64,000 bases of DNA from positions 36,911,001 through 36,975,000 of the forward strand of contig NC_091663.1 in assembly GCF_042453785.1 (NCBI RefSeq), read 5' to 3'. Below, piece after piece: positions 44,299 through 55,744 of this stretch (position 1 is its first letter; each line of letters opens with the position of its first letter). Below the pieces are notes generated by a model. That model had not been told where the DNA came from. It worked only from the letters and a program-made list of their open reading frames with translations, and made no database searches. Position numbers and translations under genes: made by a program. The DNA comes from Malus domestica. Its lineage: Eukaryota > Streptophyta > Magnoliopsida > Rosales > Rosaceae.

Positions 44299-45296
44299 AT
44301 GGCGGCAGAGAAGCAAGTGATGGTGATCGGGGCAGACGACAGCGAGGAGAGCCACTACGCTCTGGAATGGACTTTGGATCATTTCTTCAAGCCTTTCGGC
44401 GGCGACACAGCTCCGTTCAAGCTCATCATCGTCCACGCCAAGCCATCGGTTTCCTCCGTCGTTGGCTTCGTCGGCGCCGGTAAGAATCTTAACTGCAACG
44501 GGAAGTGATCTCTGAAAACCTTTATGTCTTACCTGCAAATTAATCAATTGTTTGTTTAGTTAATTATGATTAGCTAATTTGCGTGTTGTGCCGAATTGCA
44601 GCAGGGGCGGAGATTCTGCCGATCGTGGACGCTGATTTGAAGAAGATGGCTGCCCGTGTAACTGAGAAGGCCAAGGAATTTTGCGCTTCTAAATCGGTAT
44701 TTGTCAAATTTTATTTATTTGGTTTTTTATCGCACACCGTAATTGACCCCAACTATCAAGATGGTCCTTAAAATTGAAATTCGATCAATATAATCTCTGA
44801 AAACGGATGTCAATTTATATAATTTATAAAGGATATCGAACTTGAGCATGAGCAGGGCGAACGCAATGATATGAACAACTAACCTAACTCACATTTGTAA
44901 CGTCTTTTTATATGAGCCTTTCTGAGCATTACATGTTCTAATGGTTGCAGGTGACCGATGTGGTCGTGGAGGTTATGGAAGGAGATGCTAGGAACGTTCT
45001 GTGTGAGGCTGCTGAAAGACACCACGCATCCATCTTGGTTGTGGGAAGCCATGGCTATGGAGCCATCAAAAGGTTTTCCCTCAAACTTGTGCCACCCTTT
45101 TCGATCTAGTGGAACAACCATCGCTAATTTGCGTGATTAAGTTTGAGCCAAGCTTGAGGATACTTGTTTTCTGTGGAAATTTTAATGCTTTGCTTGGTTC
45201 TGGTGCAGGGCGTTTCTGGGAAGCGTAAGCGACTACTGCGCTCATCAAGCTCACTGCACCGTGATGATTGTGAAGAAGCCTAAAACCAAGCACTGA
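44299..45296 (+). CDS. Universal stress protein (USP), array gene C
   Basis: Four exons: 44299-44479, 44602-44696, 44951-45072, 45209-45296; 161 aa. Nearly the same protein as gene B, with GAGAEILPIVD at the exon 1/2 joint, AEAAERHHAS-type change (CEAAERHH) and KRAFLGSVSDYC in the ATP-motif exon. The ATP motif is complete. Intron 2 is about 100 bp shorter than in A and B. It shares the NAGNAG acceptor (GCAGCAG, 44598-44604) and TTTAAATAATAG promoter element with gene B. The (GA)n leader is the longest of the three. Confidence 0.93.
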
Positions 45297-45899
45297 GTGA
45301 CCTCTGGGGTTCAGTTAAGCGCAACGAACACATACTCGTGTTTGAAAAATTACGATGTATAGATAATAATTTTGTCCCCTTGAGAGTTGAATCTTGAAAG
45401 GTTATATGTATATATACTTTGTACTTATGGTTTGATCGTTCAAAATTCAGAGTGTGGCATGTATTTTGGTTGAAAGTTGAAGCTTTCAAACTTCTGTATG
45501 ACAAGTTGATCCGTGTATCAAAAGTTTGATTGGCAAAATTATGGTTATTGGAAGAACTCATGGCAACACAACAATTGAGAAAAATGGAGGCAATAGCCAT
45601 CAGTTGGAAATTAAAAGATTAGGCGAGTCAGACTGCACGTAAAGTTTGGTCTTTGGACTACAAACACAGCAGTCAACTCTCTTATTTGTGCAATACATAT
45701 AGAGAAAATCAAGATTCCGAGATTTAGTCATCAACTACCGAACTAGAATACTTCTCTCCCGTTCAAAGCGATTAGAAATGACTAACTCCCTTCCTGACAG
45801 ACTCAAGTAAGAAAGCAAAATGCTTCACAGAACTCAAAGGCTGATAAGTTTTTATCTACACACGCACGCATAAGTACATGTTTTTGCAAAAGTCGAATT

Positions 45900-46172
45900 T
45901 TGCAGGGGATGCTCGTAACGTACTCTTTGAGGCTAACGTTTTTGTTTAATTTGACGTTGTAGGTGAATGATATGGTGGTGGAGATGGTGGCGGAGATGGT
46001 GGCAGGGGATCCTCGAAACGTACTGTGTGAGGCTGTAGAAAAACACAAGGCATCCCTCTTGGTTTCTGGAAGCCATGGCTGGCTATGGTGCTACCTTAGC
46101 TGCTTCAAACAAGTGAACACATCTCTACCAGAGAACGGTAGCTGCCGTGTCCAGCAGTCCACCGGCAAATAG
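45900..46172 (+). pseudogene. USP exon 3 relic
   Basis: 45963-46075 encodes VNDMVVEMVAEMVAGDPRNVLCEAVEK-like sequence, matching USP exon 3 (VTDVV...GDARNVLCEAVER) and running to SGSHGW, where the frame is lost. It has a preceding acceptor (GTTGTAG). An internal GGTGGCGGAGAT-type duplication lengthens it. A second smaller piece (GGGGATGCTCGTAACGTACT) lies at 45906. No exons 1, 2 or 4. Confidence 0.8.
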
Positions 46173-46263
46173 TTTTAGGCATGGTTGCCGTTTTTATCCT
46201 CGTAAAGAATTGTTACTCGATCGGAAAATGTTCCGGCCCGTGGATCCTGAGCATCTACATTTA

Positions 46264-46691
46264 GGGGGGTGTATTCAATTGAGAATGTAAGAGATTTTAA
46301 TGGATTTATAAATCCATGGATTTTTATGGAGTTTAATTGATTTGTAGAGATTCCATATAAAATTTTGATTTAATTCCCTCGAAATCTCATGGGAAGAGGT
46401 GAGATTTGTGGATACTTAAAATACACTACGAAATCTCTCCAATTCCCTCTAATTCCTTAACTTTATCAAAATCTTTAAAATCAATTTCTAATTGAATACA
46501 CCTGAAATGTTATAAACTTCTTTAAAATCTTAATTGAATACACCTGGATTTTTAAGGATTTTAATAAACTATTTTAAAATTCTAATTGAATACACCTAGA
46601 ATTTCAGAGAATCACTTAAAATCCTGATTGAATACCCCTAGATTCATTAAAAGAATTAAAATCCTTTAAAATCCCAATTGAATACACCCCC
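46264..46691. mobile_element. PIF/Harbinger-type MITE, copy 2
   Basis: 428 bp, same ends as 23288-23714, flanked by TTA (46261-46263, 46692-46694). Confidence 0.9.
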
Positions 46692-46994
46692 TTAGAAGTT
46701 GTGCATTTATCCGACGACATACACACGACGCATTCGAAATCTCAATTTAAATTTAGAATCTTATCAAAATCTTACAACATGACATTGAAATTATACATCT
46801 TTGTTGAAACGCAAACAGCAATACAACAATACAACGAATAAGGCTTTGAAAACACAAAGATTACAGAAGCAACTCTTGAAAAAACTGACGTACATTGAAA
46901 TAAAAACACAATCCTTCTTCCTCGGATTCTCGGGAGCGAAAACTCCATGGTGCTTCGGAGTATCTTATACTCTGAGATTTTTAACCGTTAGGTG

Positions 46995-48017
46995 TCAAGA
47001 GTACAATGGCAGGTCGGTCCAAGCCCCAGAGACGTGCCCATTTTCACAGACATAAGCTCGAACAACCGGCTCGCCATCGTCATGGTACCCGAAAACCCGC
47101 CTCAAGCAGAATGCAGAATGCAAATCCCAAGTGTCTTTGCAGGCGCAAAACGCGCAGTTCAGATCAATCTTGCTGCGGTTCCCATCCTTGATCGTCCTCC
47201 ACACTTGGGACCCCTTGAAATCCTTGAAAATCCCTCTGAAAAGCATGTAATTTCGCTTCTCTTCGATGTGCACGCAGCCGGGCCAATCACAAATGTACAA
47301 GCGATCGCCGCGGAACCGGCTGTGGAGAAGCTTGTTGCCCTGCTCACGGCTCAGATTCCAGACCCCAGAAGCCAAATGCGACCTCATCGGTCTGCAGACC
47401 TTCCTTTTCTTGCAAATCGAAAATTCGCCGCCCACTCGAACGGCGCCATTCTCCACGGCGACTTGATCCGCCTCCGCCGCTGCTGATTCTAATTGGGGAT
47501 TATCTTGCTCTTGATGGGCTTCAGAATCGTTATAGACTGTATCGAAATAAAGATCATCGAACAGAGACCAAGAACAATCATTTCCAGAAGATCCCACCTC
47601 CTGATTCGCGCCAATTTGGCTCGAGGAAGCCTCGGTCGGAGGATTCGGCGCCGGAGATGCGTCGACCGGATTGGAGTCCAATCTCCGGTAATTCTCGTCG
47701 GGACCGAGCTCGCGCTCGAGCCCAAAGTCGGAGTTCTCGAAGAGGACGCCGGAGTGGAGGAGGCCAGGACAGCAGACAGCGAGCTTGTGAAGGGCGGCCC
47801 AGCCGCCAGCAGGCTCGGTGGAGCCGGTAAGGAGAGCGGAGACGACGGAGGGGATGACCTTGTAGCACTTGGTCTTCCAGCAGACGTTGCGGATCATGGA
47901 GGAGAACTTGGTGCAGGAGCAGGCGAGCCGAGCCCAGTTCCGCGGGTCCTCCTCGAGCTTGAAGAGGATGTTCAGAACGACGTCGTCGGAGAGCTTCGAG
48001 AACAGGGTTCCGGCCAT
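46995..48017 (-). CDS. EID1: EID1-like F-box protein (phytochrome A-associated)
   Basis: Single-exon frame of 340 aa. ATG at 48017, stop TGA at 46995-46997. An N-terminal F-box (about residues 5-50, LSDDVVLNILFKLEEDPRNW) is followed by LAVCCPG, NSDFGLERELGPDE and a variable acidic linker. The strongly conserved C-terminal half contains CRPMRSHLASGVWNLSREQG, LYICDWPGC, a CAFC/C/C cysteine set, and ends ENGHVSGAWTDLPLYS. Domain order, intronless structure and motifs fit EID1, the SCF substrate adaptor that dampens phytochrome A light signalling in the nucleus. The role is by homology. The first half is GC-rich. A partial copy is at 34393-34660. Confidence 0.93.
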   Translation of the reverse strand: MAGTLFSKLSDDVVLNILFKLEEDPRNWARLACSCTKFSSMIRNVCWKTKCYKVIPSVVSALLTGSTEPAGGWAALHKLAVCCPGLLHSGVLFENSDFGLERELGPDENYRRLDSNPVDASPAPNPPTEASSSQIGANQEVGSSGNDCSWSLFDDLYFDTVYNDSEAHQEQDNPQLESAAAEADQVAVENGAVRVGGEFSICKKRKVCRPMRSHLASGVWNLSREQGNKLLHSRFRGDRLYICDWPGCVHIEEKRNYMLFRGIFKDFKGSQVWRTIKDGNRSKIDLNCAFCACKDTWDLHSAFCLRRVFGYHDDGEPVVRAYVCENGHVSGAWTDLPLYS

Positions 48018-48458
48018 CGGATTTCGAATTTGTCTGAGAAATGAGGGGACAAAAAGGTCGGAACTTGACGTTGGATTTGGGTATTTTCGGGGATTTTGAG
48101 AGCTGGGTTAACGGAATTTCTGTTTGATTGGTTCGAATTTGATTTTCCGTTTGTTTCTGGTGAACTGATTTGGGGAGAGTGTGAGTGTCTGGTTAAAAGG
48201 AATGGCGAGAAAGAGAGAGAGAGGGAGGTGATCTTCTTTTGCCGTTGGAAACTTGGAATCTGTTGGCCGGGGGCTTTTGGGGGCGGACTTTACAGCTATT
48301 CGATTATTTCTATTTGACGAAGCAATATTTTAAACTACTCTAATTTACGAGATTAGAGACACAAACTCGAAATCAAGTACAATTGCACATAGGTTGAGAG
48401 TCGGGAGAGATTTTATTTTTCACTTATTTATTATGTGATAAGTATTTATTGAACTAAG
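48018..48458. other. Upstream region of the EID1-like gene
   Basis: A GA-rich tract (48210-48228) lies about 200 bp upstream of the ATG and may be leader or promoter. No gene recognised. Confidence 0.4.
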
Positions 48459-49818
48459 ACGTTAAATGAATTAGATACATTATCGTGTCATGCTGGTGTT
48501 CAAATTAATAACACAATATCATAAAAAATTATATAAATATGTGATATTACGTCATTGAAATGTAACGTCACATGATAAATAATTATTGGTCGGATGTCCT
48601 CATGAGAATTATATCTTAGTTACAAGACATAATTTATTCAAGAAAACGACACGTATCTTTACAACTGACTAGATTATAATTGCCTTTATGTACCAAAACA
48701 CTTTTCTTTCTTTTTTTAACAAATGTACAAAAAGAAAATTTAAATACCCTGTTTTAGCCAATTAATCTTGCTTGATTCCTTTTCATTTGTTTGCTTTCTT
48801 CTAAGTAGAACATTTGTTTATTTTTATTTGACGGCCCTTGAATTCCTCACGAGTCTTGTGAATCTTGAAAATTATGCATTTTGTTATTATCTTAAAAAGA
48901 ATTTAGTACGTTAGAAACACGACCTTGTGCACTTGATTTGGAGGAAACAAGTGGCTCTCCTTCTCCGCACGTTGTGATATGATATTTGAGGATTTTGATG
49001 CTCTTATCCATACTCGTTGAGAAAATCCACCATTTAGTAAGATTATAATGGATAGAGACGTTAAAGTTCCAGCAAGTCCACCCTAAGGATTTTGTGTCAG
49101 CATCCAGCCTATTTATCCACTCTAGTGAACAGTAACAGACTAACTTAATTTTTGAAAACGTTAAATGAATTAGATACATTATCGTGTAATGTTGGTGTCC
49201 AAATTAATAACACAAAATCATGTAAAATTATATCAACATGTGATATTACGTCATTGAAATGCAACGTCACATGATAAATATTTATTGGTCGAACGTCCTT
49301 ATCAAAATTATATTTTAGTTACAAGACATAATTTATTCAAGAAAACGCCACATATCTTTGCAACTGACTAGATTATAATTGCCTTTATGTACAAAGACTT
49401 TTTTTTTTTGACAAATGTACAAAAAGAAGAGTCTAGATTCTCGCCGGATCTTCTTTGTGAGGATCCCATGGATTCATGAATCGTGTCTGTTTATCATACA
49501 TCGTACGGTCAGAAATTATTTTAAATATTTTTTTATTTAAAAACAAACAAACACAAACATAAACGGATCTTCTTTGTGAGGTTCCCAGAGATCTATGAAA
49601 ATTATGCATTTTGTTATTATCTTAAGAGGAAATTCAAACGTCAGGAATACCGCCTTGTACACCGAGCTCTTCATGCCACTTGATTTGGAGGAAACGAGTG
49701 GCTATCCTTCTCCGCACGTTATGATATGATATTCGAGGATTGTGATGCTCTTATCCATACTCGTTGAGAAAATCCACCATTTGGTAAAATAATAGTAGAT
49801 AGAGACGTTAAAGTTCCC
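48459..49818. repeat. Tandem segmental duplication, units of about 0.7 kb
   Basis: 48459-49071 is repeated at 49156-49818: CGTTAAATGAATTAGATACA at 48461 and 49159; ACTTGATTTGGAGGAAAC at about 48934 and 49679. The right unit holds extra DNA at about 49433-49590 bearing two GGATCTTCTTTGTGAGG motifs. No coding. Confidence 0.75.
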
Positions 49819-49889
49819 TTATAATAATCAGTCATCTGGTTTCCAATGTGGGCATGTTTGGTTTGTGGAATAAGGTTGGTTAGCAACCA

Positions 49890-50440
49890 GATTCTCGTGT
49901 CTGATTACAAAGCTAGTTTATTGAAAAGAAAATTCTCGTGTCTAATTCGGAAATAAGTCCATTGAAAATAAAGTTTTTGATCTTAATAAAAATAAGTTCA
50001 TAGGTAATAAAACTCACATGTACTTTTAAAATGAAATTCTCGTAGCGAATCGCAACGTAATAGGATCGTTGAATTGTAACTCTCATGTCTAAGCACGACA
50101 TTATAGGTACAATTAAAAATAAAACTCTAGTGCCTAATCACAAGATAGGTTCTTTGAAAAGAAAACTCTTGTGTCTAATCACGACATACTAGGTATACTG
50201 AAAATGATCTCTCATGTCATGTCTAATCACAAAATAGGTTCATTAAAAATGTCTCATGAATAATTATGGAATAAGTTAATTGAAACAAAACTCTGGTGCT
50301 CGATCACGACATATAGACTCACTAAAAATGAGTCTCATCTCATTTCTATTAAAAAAAAAAGCAATGAAACTTTCATGTTTTTATTACAACGTCATAAGTT
50401 TATCTGAAACGAAACTCTCATATCTAATCACAAAACAAGT
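49890..50440. repeat. Degenerate 40-60-bp satellite-like array
   Basis: About ten diverged copies of a unit containing CTCATGTCTAATCACAA followed by TAGGTTCATTGAAAA. Unit starts near 49892, 49932, 50038, 50082, 50127, 50167, 50212, 50252, 50293 and 50417. Confidence 0.7.
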
Positions 50441-50459
50441 TCCTTAAGTGCTGTATATT

Positions 50460-51327
50460 TTGGCATAAAGATGTAAACGGAAATAATAATATGGTATTGT
50501 GTTTTCTCGAAAAATAATTTGAACCTCCATAAATATTATTTCATTGGATTTTGTTTTTCCATAGACCGACCCCCTATGGTGGAATGTGGTTGTTAGGTGT
50601 AGGAAGTTTGAGTCCACAAATCAGAACGCTGTCGTTTTCTCACAAAAGGCAAAGATTTGAATGGCATAACACCAAAAGAAAAAGGCCACTCCGTGGACCA
50701 CCATTTTCCGCAGGTTGCACCGCCAGTCTGGATCTCTTCATGTCATTTCATATCACAGTCACCACAACGCGAGAGATTCTCCCATGCAACCAAAACACAG
50801 TGCGATATCACTCGTCGATTGACGCTTGCTACGCATTTGAAAAGAGAATTACTCGTCCGATACACACCTCGTGTGAATATCACAAGACTTTCTCCGCCAA
50901 CACTTTCTTAATCACTTGACGCAACATAATGCATCTTAAAATAGATAACAATCAGGCAGACGTGAGCCAGACCAGTTGAACAACGCATTTTGTCATCCCC
51001 ATTGCACCTAATTTTAGCACGCATCCCCTAGACTGCATTACTACGGGGAAAGATAAACGACGCAGAAGGGAGATAATGAAACTTCAAGCAAAAATGTAGC
51101 AGCAAAAAGTCTCAAATGCATTACAAAGTGCAAAGATGGTAAAACGCCAGTTTCGGTTAAACAACAGTTCTCCGCAATAAACAATGTAACAGACGCAACG
51201 ATTTTAAAAACGAATCCATCCATAAACTTAAAAGTCCGCTAAATAAAAGTCGACAGAGTTCCAGTCCTTTAACAAAGATTGTAAAACTTGCCCCAAGTGA
51301 TAAATTCAGGTCCGGGATAGCATCACA
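50460..51327. other. Intergenic and 3' UTR side of the SR34-like gene
   Basis: The part nearest 51327 should be the 3' UTR of the minus-strand SR34-like gene. The stretch 50580-50920 has higher GC and an open frame without family features. No gene claimed. Confidence 0.4.
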
Positions 51328-54300
51328 TCACCTGTCGAAAACAATTGCAATCACAACCTAGAATGAATCGTTGCATATAACTTCAACGATCACAAAGCAA
51401 GAGCAATTCGTGGAAAACGTGTTGAGAGGAGAAAAAGATGGTGCGACAATGATGACACTAACAAACGAAAATATAATGATCGAGAATGATACCGTGACAA
51501 ACTCTTGCTCCTGCTCCTGCTCCGGATTGGACTCCTGCTGGTACTACGCTTCTTTGGACTTTTACTAATGTGCTTCTTCGGGCTTTTACTTATGCGTTTC
51601 TGATTATGCCAAACAAACAAAATTATAAAGGGCCAAAGAGCCGTAATCCAATTGCAGTTTACGAAATCCAGAGAGGCCATCATTAGTAAAGGAGAAATCA
51701 AATCAACTGACAGACAAACTGTATAAACATTAGGCTTCATCACTATCAACAACAACAACAAAGCCTTTTCCCACTAAGTGGGGTCGGCTATCATGGTACA
51801 AAAATGTCAAACAAGCCTTGATAATATCTTAGTTTAACGCCAGAATACAAAAACCTATTGAAAATGGGGCAACTAACAAAATATTGATTCTTTTTCTTTT
51901 TTTTGAATGAAACAATATTACAAAAATAACACTTACCGAAGGCACTGGAGATCTGCTTCTTGATCGTGATCTGCAAAAGTTCCAGAAACAACCGAATTTA
52001 ATAACCATGTTCCTTTTACCAATTTGATCCAAGGTCTTTTTGATGCCTCTTCCGTGTGAAGTTACCATATACAATAAGGATAGAAGAAAAAGATTTAAAC
52101 ATTTAGCACACCAATAAGGAAAAAATGGATGAAACAATTGATTATATCACCGCCAAAACAGATCAGAAAATCAGAGGGAAAAAAATAGGGATATAGTTAT
52201 TTTTTAAGACACCAGTGGAAACAAGAGGAGCATTCTTCCCTACTGTAACACAAGAATCCAGGATATCCAGATAGTGCGACCTATTAGCTTGGCAAAATGT
52301 TGGAGCAGGAAAAGAAAATCAAATTGTCTCTACTGCTCATTGACGATGACTTCCAAATCCCAATGGCACTTAGTTCACAGATATCCAGCTTTACTAGTGC
52401 AATCCAAGACCTCCATTGTTCCCAATCTAGCACCCATGGACATTTAAATGCCAAAAGCATTAGAACAGAGGCACCGTGAAGGTTTTGCAAAGCTGCCTAT
52501 CTAAATAACAGCATACCTCCATATAAAAGAGTTGTAAGCAATTGACCTTATCCAATCAAGATCCTAATATCCAATCCCCAGTTCGCCGCATATATCCATA
52601 TCTAAAAGAAAAACAGAGGTAATTTTCATGCGAGCAAAAAGGGAAAGAAAATAAAAACTAGGTGGATGTCTCTTTCTTGGCAACCCCAACTGCTGAGCAA
52701 GAAATAATGGAATGCAGCAACAGGAAAATATTGCAGCCCAAAGAACATAATTCATACTTTACAACTGCAAGACGACATTCGATTCTATGCAAAATGGAGC
52801 ACGCCTAATCTTTAGAAATACTCCACATTCAATGACCCACTTGATCTGAGTCAGTAGTTACAACTGTTGACACAGTGATTGGTTAAATTTCAATAACGTA
52901 GAGTCACAAATTTGATAGCACAACTACAAAATGTTAGTATGCAGAAGTATCAAATAGACTGGAAAGGTAAATTATTGCACTAATAATCTCCATCATTGTT
53001 CACCTAACGAACCCATGAAAACCCAGATGAAATGAACATCAACAAACCATAGGTAGATGACTAATTGAAAAAAAAAAACACATACCCTGATGGAGAGCGA
53101 GACCTTGATCGCGAACGCGGGAGAGAAGCAGATCTTGATCGAGATCTAGCGGGTGAGAGGCGTGAAGATTTGGTTTTTGGAGACTTGCTGTAATCAGATG
53201 TAAAAGTAAGAACATAAAATAGAAATGTTAGTCCCCACATCTACAGAATCGTGTAATTGAGAATGGTCAAACCTCCTGCTTCTGCCCCGGCCATAACTTG
53301 GACTACGACTGCGACTGTAGCTCCTGCCTCTTGAATGAGATCGACCACGACTAGGGCTCCTAGACGAGTCCCTCTTCGCATCATATTCCCTCACCTGTGT
53401 AATAAAATGAGACAATAAATAAATTTAACAAAAGATAAACAAAAATACAGGAGGAAAGAAAATAAATTTCCAACTTGTAAGATTCATACGCGAACAGATT
53501 GGCGGTCAAAAGCATTTCGGAACTCAGAGCCATCAAGCTTTTTGATCTGCAGGAAATTATGTATGAAGTTTGAGATTCTTATAGACACTTCAGACACATC
53601 GACATATTGAAAAAGCAAAATTCAACAACCTAGTACCCAAGCTCCATAGAAGGTTACAGAAAATATGAATGTCTGGACTCTGGAGTGAGAAAGTAAAAGG
53701 ACTTACCGCATACTTCATATCTTCTAAGTTTGTGTAGTCTACAATCCCTGTTGTACCTACAAAAAAGGCATAGGACAAAAGCTAAATCAATCGAAATTCT
53801 GATGTCTCATGAGCTAGGTCTTAGGATTACACTTTTGAATTAACACTATATGAAATAGTAGTGTTCATCCCAAAAACATTCTGAAATCTGGTTGAGAAGC
53901 ACTATGAACCACCGAACAACTTTTATTCATACCATGTATCATGAATTCTTTTAAGTCACCAACAAGACAAAATCAGCCAGATCACCAAAATTTAGCAGGA
54001 GACAGTACGAGAAAAACTGGAAATTCTATAAAGCTGTGTAGGAACTTGAAAATGCTCATTCTAAGTTTCTAACATATTATTTCTTGCAAGAGCAACCACC
54101 TTACGACAGTGGCAAAAAAAAAAATATCCACACAATTGTTTCTGATACTAACTTTGCCACAATATTACGTACATGATAGCAAAGGAATACCCTTGAATAT
54201 GAAAAGCAACTTACCACTACCATCACGAAAAACTTGGGAGAAACAGACATCTCCTGCCCGTCGCATATGATCCTGAATAAATGCATCGCATGTGTCAGAT

Positions 54301-55346
54301 ATGCAGTGACAGTTGACACACCAAGGAACAATAAATAATGAAAAAACATTAATACAATAGCACACCTTAAGATCTTGCCATGAAGCGGAAGGGGGAAGTT
54401 CACTGACTAACACTGTGGACAGAGCAGGTTTAGAAATATATCAGGTGCATCCTACCACATATAAAACAGCACAAAATATATCAAATGAAATACACACCAC
54501 GATAATCTGAGCGCCTGGACATCCCACGTCCACCTCGACCACCACTATAATTACTATGACGATCTGAAGAAGATGAATGCCCACGCCCTCCATGTGCAAG
54601 TTCAACCTACAGAGTTACACATCAGAATACAATGTTTAGGCAAAGTACAACAGGTACAGTGGAATGTAAAAATAATAACCTACTCTTAAACGATGCCCAT
54701 CAAAATCATAGCCATCACGACCACGGAGTGCATCTTCAGCATCACGAGCATCTTCAAACTGTACCAAATAACTTGTTCAAACACAGAATAAATAAAACAT
54801 AAATAAACAAATTAAAGAAAGTGGTTAAGGACTCTCACCTCAACAAATGCATAACCAGGAGGCCTTGGGGGGACCTTCAGGTCAATATGGGCTATGCGTC
54901 CATACTGCGGAAAAGATTAGAACTTCAGTCAGTCAACTGATGACTAATATTGTATATCTTATTGTTTAGAATCTTTAGAAGACGTTATAACCATCAGTAA
55001 CACCAGCCCTACAATACCATTGTTCACACCAGAAAAATATAATACGAATATTAAACAGGTTTCGCGAAAAGTAAAAAAGCTCGATTCCTAATTTTAAATT
55101 TTTGTTTGTTTTAAACAACTTAACCAAACGGATCAATCCATAGTTCTACTTCTAACGAACAATTACAGTCAAGCATTCCAAATAATAATTTCATCCAAAA
55201 ACCGCATAAATATTACGCATCGGCACATCAAATTAAGCTGCAACAGATCGAATTACCTTGAAAAACAAATCTTCCACCTCTCTCTCGCGTATATCACCGG
55301 GCAGATTCCCAACATAGAGAGTTCTGCTCATACTCCGACTGCTCAT
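51328..55346 (-). CDS. SR34: SR34-type serine/arginine-rich splicing factor (SRSF1 family)
   Basis: Thirteen coding exons: 55257-55346, 54839-54904, 54684-54758, 54498-54606, 54366-54412, 54215-54272, 53707-53756, 53490-53546, 53273-53394, 53086-53187, 51937-51970, 51493-51599, 51328-51331. All are GT-AG, phases agree, total 306 aa. RRM1 has RNP2 LYVGNL and RNP1 GYAFVEFE. A Gly/Arg linker follows. RRM2 is the pseudo-RRM with the invariant SWQDLKD. The C-terminus is an RS domain followed by the SPKK-rich tail typical of plant SR34 proteins, ending KSLSR. The last exon adds only the final base of Arg and the TGA. It binds exonic enhancers and recruits U1/U2AF in nuclear speckles (known of the family). 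Confidence 0.93.
51332..51492 (-). other. Last intron of the SR34-like gene, open if retained
   Basis: Retention would replace the two-base-completed KSLSR end by an in-frame tail of about 33 residues ([11 protein letters not shown]...), stopping at 51390. Such events are common in plant SR genes. Confidence 0.5.
51971..53085 (-). other. Long intron within the RS region of the SR34-like gene
   Basis: 1115 bp, several times longer than the others. Plant SR genes usually have one long, alternatively spliced intron, but in this group its position varies. No TE or exon recognised inside. Confidence 0.6.
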
Positions 55347-55350
55347 TGTC

Positions 55351-55644
55351 CTGATAAAGAAACAAACAAACACATTGGAAATTCGGATATATAAAATTAT
55401 AAAATTTCATCCACTGTGAGCAAATCGAAATCTTCAAGGATCCTATTTGCTTAGATAAAAGCCATTCAATCGAAAAAAAAAAAAAAACAAATCACAGCGT
55501 TCTTAATAATAAAAATTTGACATCAGTCAACGAGAATCTGGAAAATATAATTAAAACAAAATATCGATTTCGATTTCTATTGTACTTCGATCCTTGTGAA
55601 GCGAAATCAAAAACGAAAAGGATTAGGGTTTTAATTTATATTAC
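55351..55644 (-). other. 5' UTR intron of the SR34-like gene
   Basis: An acceptor TTTATCAG lies 4 bases before the ATG. A matching donor GGAG/GTAATA is at 55644, behind a purine-rich leader (55645 to about 55740). 5' UTR introns are usual in SR genes. Confidence 0.6.
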
Positions 55645-55744
55645 CTCCGATGAAAATTGGGGATCGCAGCGAAGCAGAAAGGGCTGGAGCTCGAGGATTA
55701 GGGTTTTGAAATTGGAGAGATCGTTTGTTGAGCTACCAAATAAA

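Noticed and set aside
46992-48044. Plus-strand frames of 164 and 183 aa
   Set aside because: Shadows of the GC-rich EID1-like gene on the other strand.
49890-50440. CRISPR-like array
   Set aside because: Units are diverged, with no constant repeat and no spacers; the genome is a plant.
50551-50919. 122-aa plus-strand frame
   Set aside because: Starts at TTG, no family resemblance, no splice or promoter support.
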